Of a stretch of 64,000 nt of DNA, positions 7,361 to 15,747 are shown one piece after another. Positions within the stretch are counted from its first letter, which is position 1. Each line of letters starts with the position of its first letter. The notes beneath the pieces were generated by a model. That model was not told the DNA's origin and made no database searches. It saw only the letters and a list, made by a program, of their open reading frames with translations. The stretch lies in contig NZ_AQXF01000006.1 of NCBI RefSeq assembly GCF_000375545.1, positions 1 to 64,000 on the forward strand, in the 5' to 3' direction. The position numbers and the translations under genes are program-made. The DNA is from Kordiimonas gwangyangensis DSM 19435 = JCM 12864 (GTDB taxonomy: Bacteria; Pseudomonadota; Alphaproteobacteria; Sphingomonadales; Kordiimonadaceae).

Positions 7361-10300
7361 TTACCGGCCAGAGCTTGAAAAGTCGCTACGGTAATCGCGC
7401 ATGAAGGATTGCAGCTTCTCGACACTTGCGATCTGGCTGGCGATTGCCCCCAGTTCACGGCCCGAAAGTTCCTGATCGTTGGTCAACAGGTCAAAGGCCT
7501 GTGCGAAATCGCCGCCCCGCATTTGTGAACCATAGCGCCGACGCATCTCAATCAGCCCTGCACGATCTTCCATGAAGGTAAGCGCGATGGTGAGGCGGAT
7601 CAGGTTCAGGCGCTCAAGCGGGCTCAGTGCCTCATTGCGGCGCCAACCGTCCCCAAGCAGGTCTTTCACGGTGTTGGAGAAGCGCGACCAGGCCTTGGAG
7701 CCCCAGAAGATATCAGCGCGCAGCTCATTGGCTTCTTGGCTGCGGTCGCCTTCAAGCAGCACCTCGGCCTCCTCATAGCGGCCAAGCTCAATCAGCGCGC
7801 GGGTTTCCACGTGGCGCCGCGTGGCATCAATATCCTCCGGCAGGCGCGGCTCCCGCGTGGCACGCATGATCTCAAGCGCCTTTTGCGGCTGCTCATTAAG
7901 GATATGGATTTTGGCGAGGTTGGCAGCAATCTGCGCTCGTGCCGCGCCTTCGGTGCGCACCCGCACCTGATATTCCAGCAGTTCGGCGGCGCGGTCCAAC
8001 AGGTCAACTGACACCAGACGGTCCGCAAGGCGGCGGATCATCAGGTCACCTTCCGAGCCAAGCGGCGTGAGGTCACGGAATTTATAATAGAGGCTGATGG
8101 CGGCGATAGGCGAAAGCTCGTCAGCGCGGCCACTAAAGAACAGTTCGCGGAACATATTGGCGGACCGGGCCACCATCTGTTTCTCGCGCGCGAGCTCAGG
8201 GAAATAGGAAATACCCTGCCGCAACGCCTCAAGCCCCAGTTCATACTGCTTGGTATCAAAATAAAGGTCAGCCAGATCGTCCAGCAGTTCCGCTTCAAAC
8301 CGTGCGCCGCGCCAAGCAAAGCGAAGGCGCTCAAGCTGGTCGATGGCATCCACTGCCGTCAGATCACCATTCTTGAGCCCCTGTTTGGTGCGGGCATAAC
8401 GTGCGCGCGCTGAAATCCAGCGGTAGGGCGCGTCGGCCAGGTCATCAAACTGCGCAAGCGCCTGGTCCATCTGGCCCTGCATCGCGGCGATACGCGCGCT
8501 TTGGAACACTGATTCTGCCAACTGCTCATCATTGAGATTAAGGCCGTTCAACAGATCCAGTTCACGGATCGCAAGCTCGATACGGTCAAGCTCAAGCGCC
8601 GAGCGCACGACGGCAAGCTGGATTTCCGCACGGTCATAGTCGTCATAGGTGCCCATGACATCCTTGCCGCGGCGGTAGTGCTCAAGCGCGGCGTCATACT
8701 GGCCGCGCGCTTCGGCCACAAGGCCGCGCCACAGTTCCGCGTCCTGCTCCGCCTCAAGGCCACGGGTCGCAAGATCAACAGCCGCTTGTTCAAGCCGCCC
8801 CTGTTTGAAATTCGCAATACCGCGGATGGCGAGATATTCGCTGTTTTGCGCCAGCAGCGGATCTTCCGCCATCATGCGTTCCAGCACGCCAAGGGCTTCG
8901 GCTGCACGGCTGTGTGCCAGATAGAAGCGCGCCAGCTTCCAGCGCGCCGCGTTCCGGTCATCCATCGGCTGGAGCGAAAGCTCATACAGCAAGATCGATT
9001 TATTCTTGCGGTATTCCCACTCGTTACCAATGCGCCACGCCGCAAAATCAACCAGCCGCTTGAAGTCGCTTTTGTTCGCGCGTGGGCCAGCGCCCGTATC
9101 ACGCGACAGATTGGTAGCCGACAGCATGTTGTTGCCGGTGGTGCGGATAGCGATACCGTCGGTGAAGCGTTCCACATCGACAAAGTCGGACTTGGGCATC
9201 ACGACGACACCCTGTGCGGTCTCCAGAAGTTGCGACGACGCATAGCTATATTCCTGCGCCATACCACGGCCTTCGCCAATCATCGGCAGCACAACGAGGA
9301 AATCGCCAATGGCCGGGTCCTCGACCTCGATCTTACGGCCAATGTCGGTTGCGGGCACAAAAATCTGCTGGCCCTGCACACCTTCAGCCTGCCGGGACGG
9401 TTCAAGCGGGAAACGTGGCTTGGCGGGTGTATGCTTGAGGCTGATGAGCCATGTGTTGCCGTCACGCTCAACAACAAAATACTGGCCCTGCACCACGTCA
9501 AACCGCAGCACAAGCGCATCCTTGTTGTCATGAACTTCCGCGGCGGTCAGGTATTTTTTGAGCATACCATCAGCTTCACGCAGTCCGCCGGGGTCGAGCT
9601 TGTACGGCCGGTCAAAAATGACCCACAGTACACCGCTGCGCTCAAACACGGCGGAGCCCACTTCTTCATCCCACGGGAATTGAAGCTGCAGACCATCCTC
9701 AACCTCAAGCGGGAGGACGGGCACAACTTTATCTTCAGCCGTAAACGCGGTCACACCGCGTATCTCGATACCTGTCTGGGGTTCGCGCACAGGCGGCTGT
9801 GCCCCACTTGTCGGCAGAGTTGCTGTCTCGTCCCCCACGCCAGCCGGGTTACCGGAAGGCGGTGTGGCCGCGTCATCTGCTGCGGTCTGTTCGTCCTGCG
9901 GCTGTGCTGCTTCGTCGTCAACCGGCTGTGGTGCGGTCCCGCCGGGCGCGGCGATGCTGCTGTCTTCCTGGCTGCCCGATACGGTTTGCGGGCGCGCGGC
10001 ATTCTGGGAATAGACATCGACGACCAAGAACTGGCCGGACCAGAAGTCCCGTGTGCGAGCGTCAGCCGGAATATCGAACTGTACTAGCGTGCGGGCGCCA
10101 AGCCTGCGGAAGCGCGGATTGGTTGCCTGCCTGAGCGGCGAGCCAGCGAGCGCACTGAAATTGAAGCGGAAATCCCCATCAAAGGTAATGAGAAGCTGGT
10201 TGCCCTGCGTGGCCACGGTATAATTTGTGCCCACAGGTACAGTGAACGCGAGCCGAGCGGCATTGGACTGCTGAGCACCCTGAACCGACACAAGGCGGCC

Positions 10301-10393
10301 CGTTTCATCCTGCGCATAGATGGCCGGTGCGGCACACAGAAGTGCCACGACAGAAACAGCCCCTAAACTCTTATGCCGCCTAGAAAATGTCAT
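7361..10393 (-). CDS. Secreted TPR-repeat protein at the end of a flagellar operon
   Basis: 1010 residues from the ATG at 10393 (AAGG five bases upstream). An earlier in-frame ATG at 10417 has no visible ribosome site. A signal peptide covers about the first 28 residues ('VVALLCAAPAIYA'). An AMIN-like beta region follows ('LAFTVPVGTNYTVATQG', 'DFWSGQFLVVDVYS'), then a Pro/Gln/Ala/Asp-rich linker, a second beta region, and from about residue 440 to the end a long array of TPR-like helical hairpins. The start overlaps the stop of the MotB-like gene by 14 bases, so it belongs to the fliL-fliM-motE-cheZ-motB operon. I do not recognise a named family. A periplasmic scaffold for the flagellar motor is a reasonable inference. 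Confidence 0.75.
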   Translation of the reverse strand: MTFSRRHKSLGAVSVVALLCAAPAIYAQDETGRLVSVQGAQQSNAARLAFTVPVGTNYTVATQGNQLLITFDGDFRFNFSALAGSPLRQATNPRFRRLGARTLVQFDIPADARTRDFWSGQFLVVDVYSQNAARPQTVSGSQEDSSIAAPGGTAPQPVDDEAAQPQDEQTAADDAATPPSGNPAGVGDETATLPTSGAQPPVREPQTGIEIRGVTAFTAEDKVVPVLPLEVEDGLQLQFPWDEEVGSAVFERSGVLWVIFDRPYKLDPGGLREADGMLKKYLTAAEVHDNKDALVLRFDVVQGQYFVVERDGNTWLISLKHTPAKPRFPLEPSRQAEGVQGQQIFVPATDIGRKIEVEDPAIGDFLVVLPMIGEGRGMAQEYSYASSQLLETAQGVVVMPKSDFVDVERFTDGIAIRTTGNNMLSATNLSRDTGAGPRANKSDFKRLVDFAAWRIGNEWEYRKNKSILLYELSLQPMDDRNAARWKLARFYLAHSRAAEALGVLERMMAEDPLLAQNSEYLAIRGIANFKQGRLEQAAVDLATRGLEAEQDAELWRGLVAEARGQYDAALEHYRRGKDVMGTYDDYDRAEIQLAVVRSALELDRIELAIRELDLLNGLNLNDEQLAESVFQSARIAAMQGQMDQALAQFDDLADAPYRWISARARYARTKQGLKNGDLTAVDAIDQLERLRFAWRGARFEAELLDDLADLYFDTKQYELGLEALRQGISYFPELAREKQMVARSANMFRELFFSGRADELSPIAAISLYYKFRDLTPLGSEGDLMIRRLADRLVSVDLLDRAAELLEYQVRVRTEGAARAQIAANLAKIHILNEQPQKALEIMRATREPRLPEDIDATRRHVETRALIELGRYEEAEVLLEGDRSQEANELRADIFWGSKAWSRFSNTVKDLLGDGWRRNEALSPLERLNLIRLTIALTFMEDRAGLIEMRRRYGSQMRGGDFAQAFDLLTNDQELSGRELGAIASQIASVEKLQSFMRDYRSDFSSSGR

Positions 10394-11111
10394 AGGTGCC
10401 TTGTTCGCGTTTTTCATTAATCAATACGATATCGATACGTTCCGCCCATTCATAGCGGCTTTTTACATTGTTGAAATGTTCAAGGCTTCTGAGGCGTGTA
10501 TCGGCATAACCGAGAACGGTCATTGGTTGCTGGTAACCGGCGTTCGAAAGCGTGCCGGCAACAACCCGCGCGCGGGTCAGCGACAGCTCCCAATTGGAGC
10601 GGAAAAGCCCGGTCTTGACCGGCGCACCATTCGTATAGCCTGCCACTTGCACCTTGTTGCGCACCTGCACAAGTGCGCCTGCGAGCGCACGCAGCGCCCG
10701 GTTGGCGTCTGGCGCAAGTACCGCCAGCTTGGGCTCAAACAGCAGGCTGGCGGGCAGTGAAATCACCACAGTATCCTCAACCCGGTGGACCACCGCTTCC
10801 TGAAACAGCGGCACCTGCTTGAGCTGCCGGTCAAGCAGCGCTTCAAGGTAGGTGAGATTGAGCCCCGGAATGCTGCGTGTCATCAAGGACGGCGGCGTGT
10901 CATGCGGCAGGATCTCAACCATCGGGCGCTTGGGGTTGAACTCCTCGTTCATGGTGTGCACCACCGCTTTCCAGCTTTCATACTGCACCGTGTTCATGGA
11001 GAAGACGAGCACAAAGAAAGTGAGCACCAGCGACAGCAGGTCAGCGAAGGTGAGAATCCACGGCGCAGATGTATCATCTTTGCGGCGGCGTGCGGGCTGG
11101 GAGTGCGGCAT
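10380..11111 (-). CDS. MotB-like motor protein with OmpA domain (proton-site Asp present)
   Basis: 243 residues. One transmembrane helix at about 17-38 carries the MotB-type 'FADLLSLVLTFF' with Asp24 at the position of the ion-binding Asp of MotB. A linker leads to an OmpA/MotB peptidoglycan-binding domain at about 120-230 ('GYTNGAPVKT', 'NWELSLTRARVV', 'ERIDIVL'). The ATG overlaps the stop of the upstream MotB-like gene (TAATG). It could be the stator B subunit or a paralogue. No motA is in the window. Confidence 0.85.
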   Translation of the reverse strand: MPHSQPARRRKDDTSAPWILTFADLLSLVLTFFVLVFSMNTVQYESWKAVVHTMNEEFNPKRPMVEILPHDTPPSLMTRSIPGLNLTYLEALLDRQLKQVPLFQEAVVHRVEDTVVISLPASLLFEPKLAVLAPDANRALRALAGALVQVRNKVQVAGYTNGAPVKTGLFRSNWELSLTRARVVAGTLSNAGYQQPMTVLGYADTRLRSLEHFNNVKSRYEWAERIDIVLINEKREQGTYDIF

Positions 11112-11791
11112 TATTGCGGCCCCCCATTCAACGTTGCGGTCGTACCGTCCGCAGGCACATTGCGGAAGACCGCAAGGATCTTGCCTTCCTCGATACCCAC
11201 AAAGCCGGTGATGAACGCGCCGTCCTGCACACCCTGCCCTTCAAGGTAACGCGCGAGCGACCCTGCGCGGCGTACAGCAACCTCTTGCGAGCGTGTCATG
11301 TCACGCGAGACCGGCGCGACACCTGAGCCAAACATCAGGGCCAGTTGCTGATGTCCTTCGCTGATGCCCTGCCTTTGCGCCTCAATAAGCTGGTCCAGGA
11401 AACCATGTTTATCAGGCCGCACATTAAACGAACCCGGGGAAAACAGATATTCCTCCGGAAACTCGACCTCGAACACGTTGCCGCCCCTATTGGTAAAACG
11501 GCCCTCGAGCTCGAACTCGGCATAAAACAGGTTTCGGATTTTCTGCAGGGACGCATCGTTCGATGGGTCATGGCTTGCCCGCGGGTCAAGATTGAAGCGC
11601 TTGTTGTCGGTCTTGCGGTCAAAGGTATTGTTCACGCTGTCCATGGCCATCACGGCGCGCGGGGCTTCCTGCTGTGACATGGCGGTCAGCACAATGAAAA
11701 AGGCAAGCAGGATCAGGTACAGTGCAACAAAAAGCCCAAGGGTGTTGTCACTGCCAAAGATGCGTTTTGTGCGTTCCTGCTCAATGAACAT
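11111..11791 (-). CDS. MotB-like membrane protein lacking the proton-site Asp
   Basis: 226 residues. An N-terminal helix (about 18-38, 'LILLAFFIVLTAMS') aligns with the MotB helix, but the position of the ion-binding Asp is Ala23. The periplasmic part (about 85-215) resembles a divergent OmpA/MotB domain ('DMTRSQEVAVRRAGSLARYL', with a weak C-terminal match). It directly precedes the Asp-bearing MotB-like gene and overlaps it by one base. It is probably a non-conducting accessory partner in the stator or motor; that is inference from residue loss and context. Confidence 0.75.
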   Translation of the reverse strand: MFIEQERTKRIFGSDNTLGLFVALYLILLAFFIVLTAMSQQEAPRAVMAMDSVNNTFDRKTDNKRFNLDPRASHDPSNDASLQKIRNLFYAEFELEGRFTNRGGNVFEVEFPEEYLFSPGSFNVRPDKHGFLDQLIEAQRQGISEGHQQLALMFGSGVAPVSRDMTRSQEVAVRRAGSLARYLEGQGVQDGAFITGFVGIEEGKILAVFRNVPADGTTATLNGGPQ

Positions 11792-11820
11792 TGTGCCTGA
11801 TTACCCCGCGAGCAGGCCGG

Positions 11821-12471
11821 TCAGTCAAAACTGGCGAGAATAGCGTCAATCTCTGCCTGACTGTTGCCTTCACCTTCGAGCTGCGGACCGTGCAGAAGAT
11901 CGCTATCGTCTTTCGCGACACCTTCATCATCCACTTCGATCACCTCTTCCGGCGGCTCGATATAATCGTCACCGATCGCGTCTGCGAGGGCGTTGAGGCG
12001 TTCTTCCAAATGGCCAAGCGTGCGCATAACCTTGGTGATGCGCTGGCCGGTCAGATCCTGGAAGCTTGATGCCTGGAACAGCTCGGTCGAGACTTTCTCC
12101 AGCTTTTCAGCCATCTCGCCTTCCGCTTCTTCCGAGAGCATGCCCACGGTTTCAGCCGCGTCCATGATGGTCTCGGCGGCGTCTTCGGTAGATTTCACAA
12201 TAGCGTCGAGCTGTTCACCCGCGTCCGGAATATCACGGTTCGAGAGCGATTTGGGCTGCATGCCCATAAGTTCGTTCTTGGCCGCCCCGATGTAGGACAG
12301 AAGTTCGCGCAGTTCGGTCGCGATCTTGTCAACCTCATCATCATGGGTCGTGCCCTTGACGAGACTGCCCACCACATGGGTGATATCGTCAATTGCTACA
12401 TTGTCGCCCCGGTTCTGCCGAAGCGCTGCCGCTCTATCTTCCAGGCTTACTGCTGCTGCCTGTTTTGCCAT
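11821..12471 (-). CDS. cheZ: CheZ-family phosphatase of CheY-P
   Basis: 216 residues from the ATG at 12471, which has AGGAG eight bases upstream. A longer in-frame start at 12585 would run into the preceding gene and lacks support. Long helices dominate, with the CheZ catalytic motif 'SSFQDLTGQRITKVM' at about 136-149 (Asp139 and Gln143 match the E. coli catalytic Asp and Gln). An acidic linker leads to a C-terminal helix 'SQAEIDAILASFD', like the CheY-docking tail of CheZ. It speeds up dephosphorylation of CheY-P and so resets motor switching. Its position beside fliM fits. Confidence 0.9.
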   Translation of the reverse strand: MAKQAAAVSLEDRAAALRQNRGDNVAIDDITHVVGSLVKGTTHDDEVDKIATELRELLSYIGAAKNELMGMQPKSLSNRDIPDAGEQLDAIVKSTEDAAETIMDAAETVGMLSEEAEGEMAEKLEKVSTELFQASSFQDLTGQRITKVMRTLGHLEERLNALADAIGDDYIEPPEEVIEVDDEGVAKDDSDLLHGPQLEGEGNSQAEIDAILASFD

Positions 12472-12535
12472 TCCCGCTACTCCTCTGCCCCCAAAGGTAA
12501 TTACACGCGGCCGCCTTGCGGCTGGCCCCAATCTT

Positions 12536-13219
12536 TTACCGGTTGTCCAGTTCCTCGACGCTCGGTGGCTGCGCCAGTGTCGCAAGCTCGGTCGTCAGGA
12601 CGGATGCTTTCTCCGGTGTCATCTCCCCCATGAGTGCGGCCACCTTGGTCGGCTTCATCCGGGTCACAAGGTCAACCTGCGTCTGCAACGCCAGCGCTTC
12701 AAAGCGCGGGGCGGCATCTTTCGGCTTCATGGTCTCATAGACCTTCACAATACTTGCCAGCTTCTCGTCCTCGGCCTTCTCGAAGATGCGCAGATGCTCC
12801 TTGATGCGCGTCTCGAGCACCTGAAGCTGGGAAATCTTGTCGTTGATGCGTTTTTCTGTGCTCGCAAGCAGCTGTTCCTGCAGGTCGAGCTTGGTGGCGC
12901 GCGCCTCAAGCTCCTCCCGGCGTTCGCGAAGCTGGGTAATAAGTTCCATTTCTTCGTTGCTTGGCAGGCCAACCACAAGGGGTTGTGGGCTCGCGGCCAT
13001 ACGCTGGGCCTCGGCGTCCGTTGTGTCACCCGGTTGACGGGTAGCCTGCTCGGTCGCAGCGTTGTCGCCTGACGTATTTTCCTGGTCCTGCGCGAAGGCA
13101 GGGTCGGTCAGCAGGTTATAGCCGGTATAGAGGTCAATGCCCCGCAGCCCAAGCGCCACAAAGGACACAAGGATCAGAAGGGGGAAAATACGCACCCTGC
13201 TTAATATGCTGCCGTTCAT
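12536..13219 (-). CDS. motE: MotE-like flagellar protein with MgtE_N-type domain
   Basis: 227 residues. One N-terminal membrane anchor or signal helix (about 10-32), a low-complexity Gln/Thr/Asp region, a coiled coil at about 88-150 ('LRERREELEARATKLDLQ'), then an MgtE_N-like helical domain ending in 'VTRMKPTKVAALMGEMTPEKAS'. Proteins of this kind sit in alphaproteobacterial flagellar operons and include rhizobial MotE, a chaperone for the periplasmic motor protein MotC. The exact partner here is unknown. Confidence 0.8.
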   Translation of the reverse strand: MNGSILSRVRIFPLLILVSFVALGLRGIDLYTGYNLLTDPAFAQDQENTSGDNAATEQATRQPGDTTDAEAQRMAASPQPLVVGLPSNEEMELITQLRERREELEARATKLDLQEQLLASTEKRINDKISQLQVLETRIKEHLRIFEKAEDEKLASIVKVYETMKPKDAAPRFEALALQTQVDLVTRMKPTKVAALMGEMTPEKASVLTTELATLAQPPSVEELDNR

Positions 13220-13252
13220 CTCAACTGCCCTTCACTGGCGCTCTAGCACACA

Positions 13253-13666
13253 TCAGCGTGCTTCCCTCAGCGCCGCAAGAATTTCCTGCTGCTGCTTGCT
13301 GCTGGCCTTCTCGGCCTTCGGCTGCGCAGCTTCACCGCGGTTTGCACTGGTCAAACCACGTTCAATCCGGTCTGCAAGATTGTTGCCAGCTTCGGTAATC
13401 ATGCCCAGTTCATCCGCCAATGCACTGGCCTTCTGAACCCGCGCCTGCAGGATTTCTTCAATCTCCACCGCGGATTTTTTGAGGCCGGACACACTTGACT
13501 GCGCGTTCATGACCGCGCGGTTAAGCTCGTCCACCAGCTCACGAAGCTGGGCCTGCCCTTCACGGATGGTGCCAAGGCGCTTGTAGACGATGATCGAAAC
13601 AATGATCGCCGTCACCAGCAGCACCGCCAGCACACCATCAACAATCATTCCTGAGACCAGATCCAT
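13253..13666 (-). CDS. DUF6468-type flagellar operon protein
   Basis: 137 residues. An N-terminal transmembrane helix at about 6-28 ('VLAVLLVTAIIVSIIVYKRL') is followed by a cytoplasmic coiled coil to about residue 105 and a Lys/Gln-rich tail. Its place directly after fliM matches the DUF6468 proteins found in alphaproteobacterial flagellar operons. The function is not known. A role at the cytoplasmic face of the motor is inference. Confidence 0.75.
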   Translation of the reverse strand: MDLVSGMIVDGVLAVLLVTAIIVSIIVYKRLGTIREGQAQLRELVDELNRAVMNAQSSVSGLKKSAVEIEEILQARVQKASALADELGMITEAGNNLADRIERGLTSANRGEAAQPKAEKASSKQQQEILAALREAR

Positions 13667-13685
13667 ATCGGTTCCTGTTTTCTAA

Positions 13686-14816
13686 TCAATCGTCCGACGG
13701 CGCGAGCCGTTCGGCTGTATGCCGTACCTGCACCGCCATATGCTGGCCAGCGCGGCCAATGGCGCCGCTGACCATGGGGACATCACCGCATTTTAGCACA
13801 ACTTCGTCGTTCGGGGTCTTGTTAAACATGATTGTTTGACCAACCTGAAGGTTCATCACCTCCCGAAGCGACATTGTGGTCTCGTCCATAATGGCATGAA
13901 GGTCCACATCGGCGCGCCAAAGCTCGGTCGCCAGGTGGGTTTCCCAGATGCTGTCACGGCCGAATTTCTCACCCATGAAGCGCTGCAGCAGAAGCTCCCG
14001 CACCGGCTCAAGCGTTGCATAGGGGAACAGCACCTCAAGGCGCCCACCGCGGTCTTCCATGTCGACGCGCAGTTTGATCAGGATCGCGGCGTTTGGCGGC
14101 CGGGCGATCGTGGCAAAGCGCGGGTTGGTCTCCAGCCGGTCAAAGGTGAAGTTCACCGGGCTCAGCGGCTCAAACGCGCCGCACATGTCCTTGAGCACCA
14201 CCGAGATCATCCGCTCAACAAGCGTCTGCTCAATCGTGGTATAGGGCCGGCCCTCAATCCGCATGGCGGCGGTACCGCGGCGCCCCCCCAGAAGTACGTC
14301 CACGATGGAGTAGATCAGGCTACTGTCGATGGTCATCAGGCCATAGTTATCCCACTCTTCCGCGCGGAACACAGCCAGCATGGCCGGCAGCGGGATCGAG
14401 TTCAGATAGTCACCGAACCGCACCGACGTAATGTTATCGAGCGAGACCTCGATATTATCGGACGTGAAGTTCCGCAGGCTCGTGGACATCATCCGCACCA
14501 TGCGGTCGAAGATGATATCCAGCATCGGCAGACGCTCATAGGACACCAGCGCGCTGTTGATAAGCGCGTGGATGCCAGTCATCTCACCGGCGTCACCGTC
14601 CCCGTCGAAGCCAAGCAGGCTGTCAATCTCATCCTGGTCGAGCACACGGCCGGGTGATGGCCCGCCGCCGTCGTCCTCTTCCTCGGCGCCGGCCATAGCC
14701 TCCCACTCGGCGGCCATGGCATCCTGGTCGGTGTCATCGTCGTCACCGCCACCACCGGCCATGGCTTCCCATTCCGCGGCTACGGCTTCGTCGTCAATTT
14801 CTTCATCGTCAGCCAT
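13686..14816 (-). CDS. fliM: Flagellar motor switch protein FliM
   Basis: 376 residues, about 40 longer than enteric FliM because of an acidic N-terminal extension. That extension holds two copies of an AAEWEAMAG peptide (about 13-21 and 35-43). The canonical CheY-P-binding segment LDQDEIDSLLGF follows at 59-70, then the CheC-like middle domain ('SLRNFTSDNIEVSL', 'LLGGRRG') and a C-terminal SpoA domain (about 300-365, 'GQTIMFNKTPNDEVVLKCG'). It is part of the C-ring and receives the CheY-P signal. It is followed by DUF6468, motE-like and cheZ genes in one operon. Confidence 0.95.
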   Translation of the reverse strand: MADDEEIDDEAVAAEWEAMAGGGGDDDDTDQDAMAAEWEAMAGAEEEDDGGGPSPGRVLDQDEIDSLLGFDGDGDAGEMTGIHALINSALVSYERLPMLDIIFDRMVRMMSTSLRNFTSDNIEVSLDNITSVRFGDYLNSIPLPAMLAVFRAEEWDNYGLMTIDSSLIYSIVDVLLGGRRGTAAMRIEGRPYTTIEQTLVERMISVVLKDMCGAFEPLSPVNFTFDRLETNPRFATIARPPNAAILIKLRVDMEDRGGRLEVLFPYATLEPVRELLLQRFMGEKFGRDSIWETHLATELWRADVDLHAIMDETTMSLREVMNLQVGQTIMFNKTPNDEVVLKCGDVPMVSGAIGRAGQHMAVQVRHTAERLAPSDD

Positions 14817-14843
14817 AATCTCTGTCAGACCCCTGCGCGAACC

Positions 14844-15413
14844 TTAACCACCCTGCACCAGGAATTCCTGGAACAGCACATCCTTGACCCGTGTCGGCGC
14901 GACCGACTGGTTGATGCGCATCAGCAGTTCTTCCTTCAGGCGGAAGATGCCTGCAGCGCCGTCAAGGTCCTCGGGCCGTAGTTCACGCATGTAGACGTTA
15001 AATTCATCCAGAATACGCGGCAGCTTTGCATCAAGATCGGCTTTATAGCTTTCCCGGTCCACTTCAAGCTGGATTTGCACACGCAGGAAGCTGGACCCCT
15101 GCCCGCCCGTATTCAGGTTATATTGCTGCATCGGCAATTCGTAGAAGAGCGTCTTCAGCTTCTCAGCCGGCACATCTTCTTCAAGTTTCGCCTGCTCGCG
15201 CTTGGCGGCGGCATCTTCCGCCATCTGGTCAAGCGGATCTTCTTCATGTGCTTCGTCGCTACCGCCCATGAAAGACATGGCGCCAAGCACGGCCAGAAGG
15301 ACAACAACGGCGCCAATAGCACCGATAACAACCTTCTTGCCGCTCAGCTTCTTGCGTTCAAGCCCTTCAACAAGTTCCGCTTCCCCAAGCGTATCGTCCA
15401 TATTATCGGCCAT
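14844..15413 (-). CDS. fliL: Flagellar basal-body protein FliL
   Basis: 189 residues. A short cytoplasmic N-terminus, one transmembrane helix at about 28-50 ('VVIGAIGAVVVLLAVLGAMSF'), an acidic periplasmic linker and a FliL stomatin-like domain ending in 'VKDVLFQEFLVQGG', a typical FliL C-terminus. FliL rings surround the stator units. It is the first gene of the minus-strand operon fliL-fliM-DUF6468-motE-cheZ-motB-motB-TPR and is divergent from flgF. Confidence 0.93.
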   Translation of the reverse strand: MADNMDDTLGEAELVEGLERKKLSGKKVVIGAIGAVVVLLAVLGAMSFMGGSDEAHEEDPLDQMAEDAAAKREQAKLEEDVPAEKLKTLFYELPMQQYNLNTGGQGSSFLRVQIQLEVDRESYKADLDAKLPRILDEFNVYMRELRPEDLDGAAGIFRLKEELLMRINQSVAPTRVKDVLFQEFLVQGG

Positions 15414-15747
15414 GAAACTTCTGCAATCCTTTTGCCTGACGGGTCCTGCGCACGCACACGACCTCCTGCCCCTAATAATGGCATCAACTTTATCTTTATT
15501 TATACATAGTTAACAAGCCGTGAAGCCGTCGTAAAGAAATGAGAGCAGATAAAATCGCTTTAATTCGGTCAAATCTGCCGGGCCCGGCAAAAATGTCGAC
15601 CTTTTCCGCCCCCTCGCGCCCCGGCACAAATCACCGAACCCTCCATAACCATTTGAAAATAATGGGAAAAATTTTTGGCACGCTTCCTGCTTATTGATGG
15701 GCAAACAAGTTGCGAAAAGCAGCGTCTGCAAAAGCAGGAGAAAAATT
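15414..15747. other. Divergent promoter region between fliL and flgF
   Basis: No credible gene in these 334 bases. The plus strand carries a sigma-54 site at 15676-15691 for flgF. A matching minus-strand sigma-54 site for fliL was not found, so fliL may use another promoter class. Confidence 0.7.
15676..15691 (+). promoter_or_regulatory. Sigma-54 promoter of flgF-flgG-flgA-flgH
   Basis: TGGCACGCTTCCTGCT: the -24 GG and -12 GC are exactly ten bases apart, with one mismatch to TGGCACG-N4-TTGCW. Transcription would begin near 15702, which excludes upstream in-frame starts of flgF. Confidence 0.85.

Noticed and set aside
7348-7365. GGTAAC / GTTACC hairpin at the stop of the TPR gene as terminator
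   Set aside because: Short stem overlapping the stop codon and no T run on the transcribed strand.
8678-10087. Long plus-strand open frame (469 codons) opposite the TPR gene
   Set aside because: Antisense frame over a well-supported gene, composition without domain features; typical of GC-rich codon bias.
11821-12585. Extended 254-residue form of CheZ
   Set aside because: The extra N-terminus overlaps the upstream gene, is Arg-rich and unlike CheZ; the ATG at 12471 has a good ribosome site.
15414-15675. Minus-strand sigma-54 site for fliL
   Set aside because: Only a weak GG/GC pair near 15447-15460 without the TGGCAC element.
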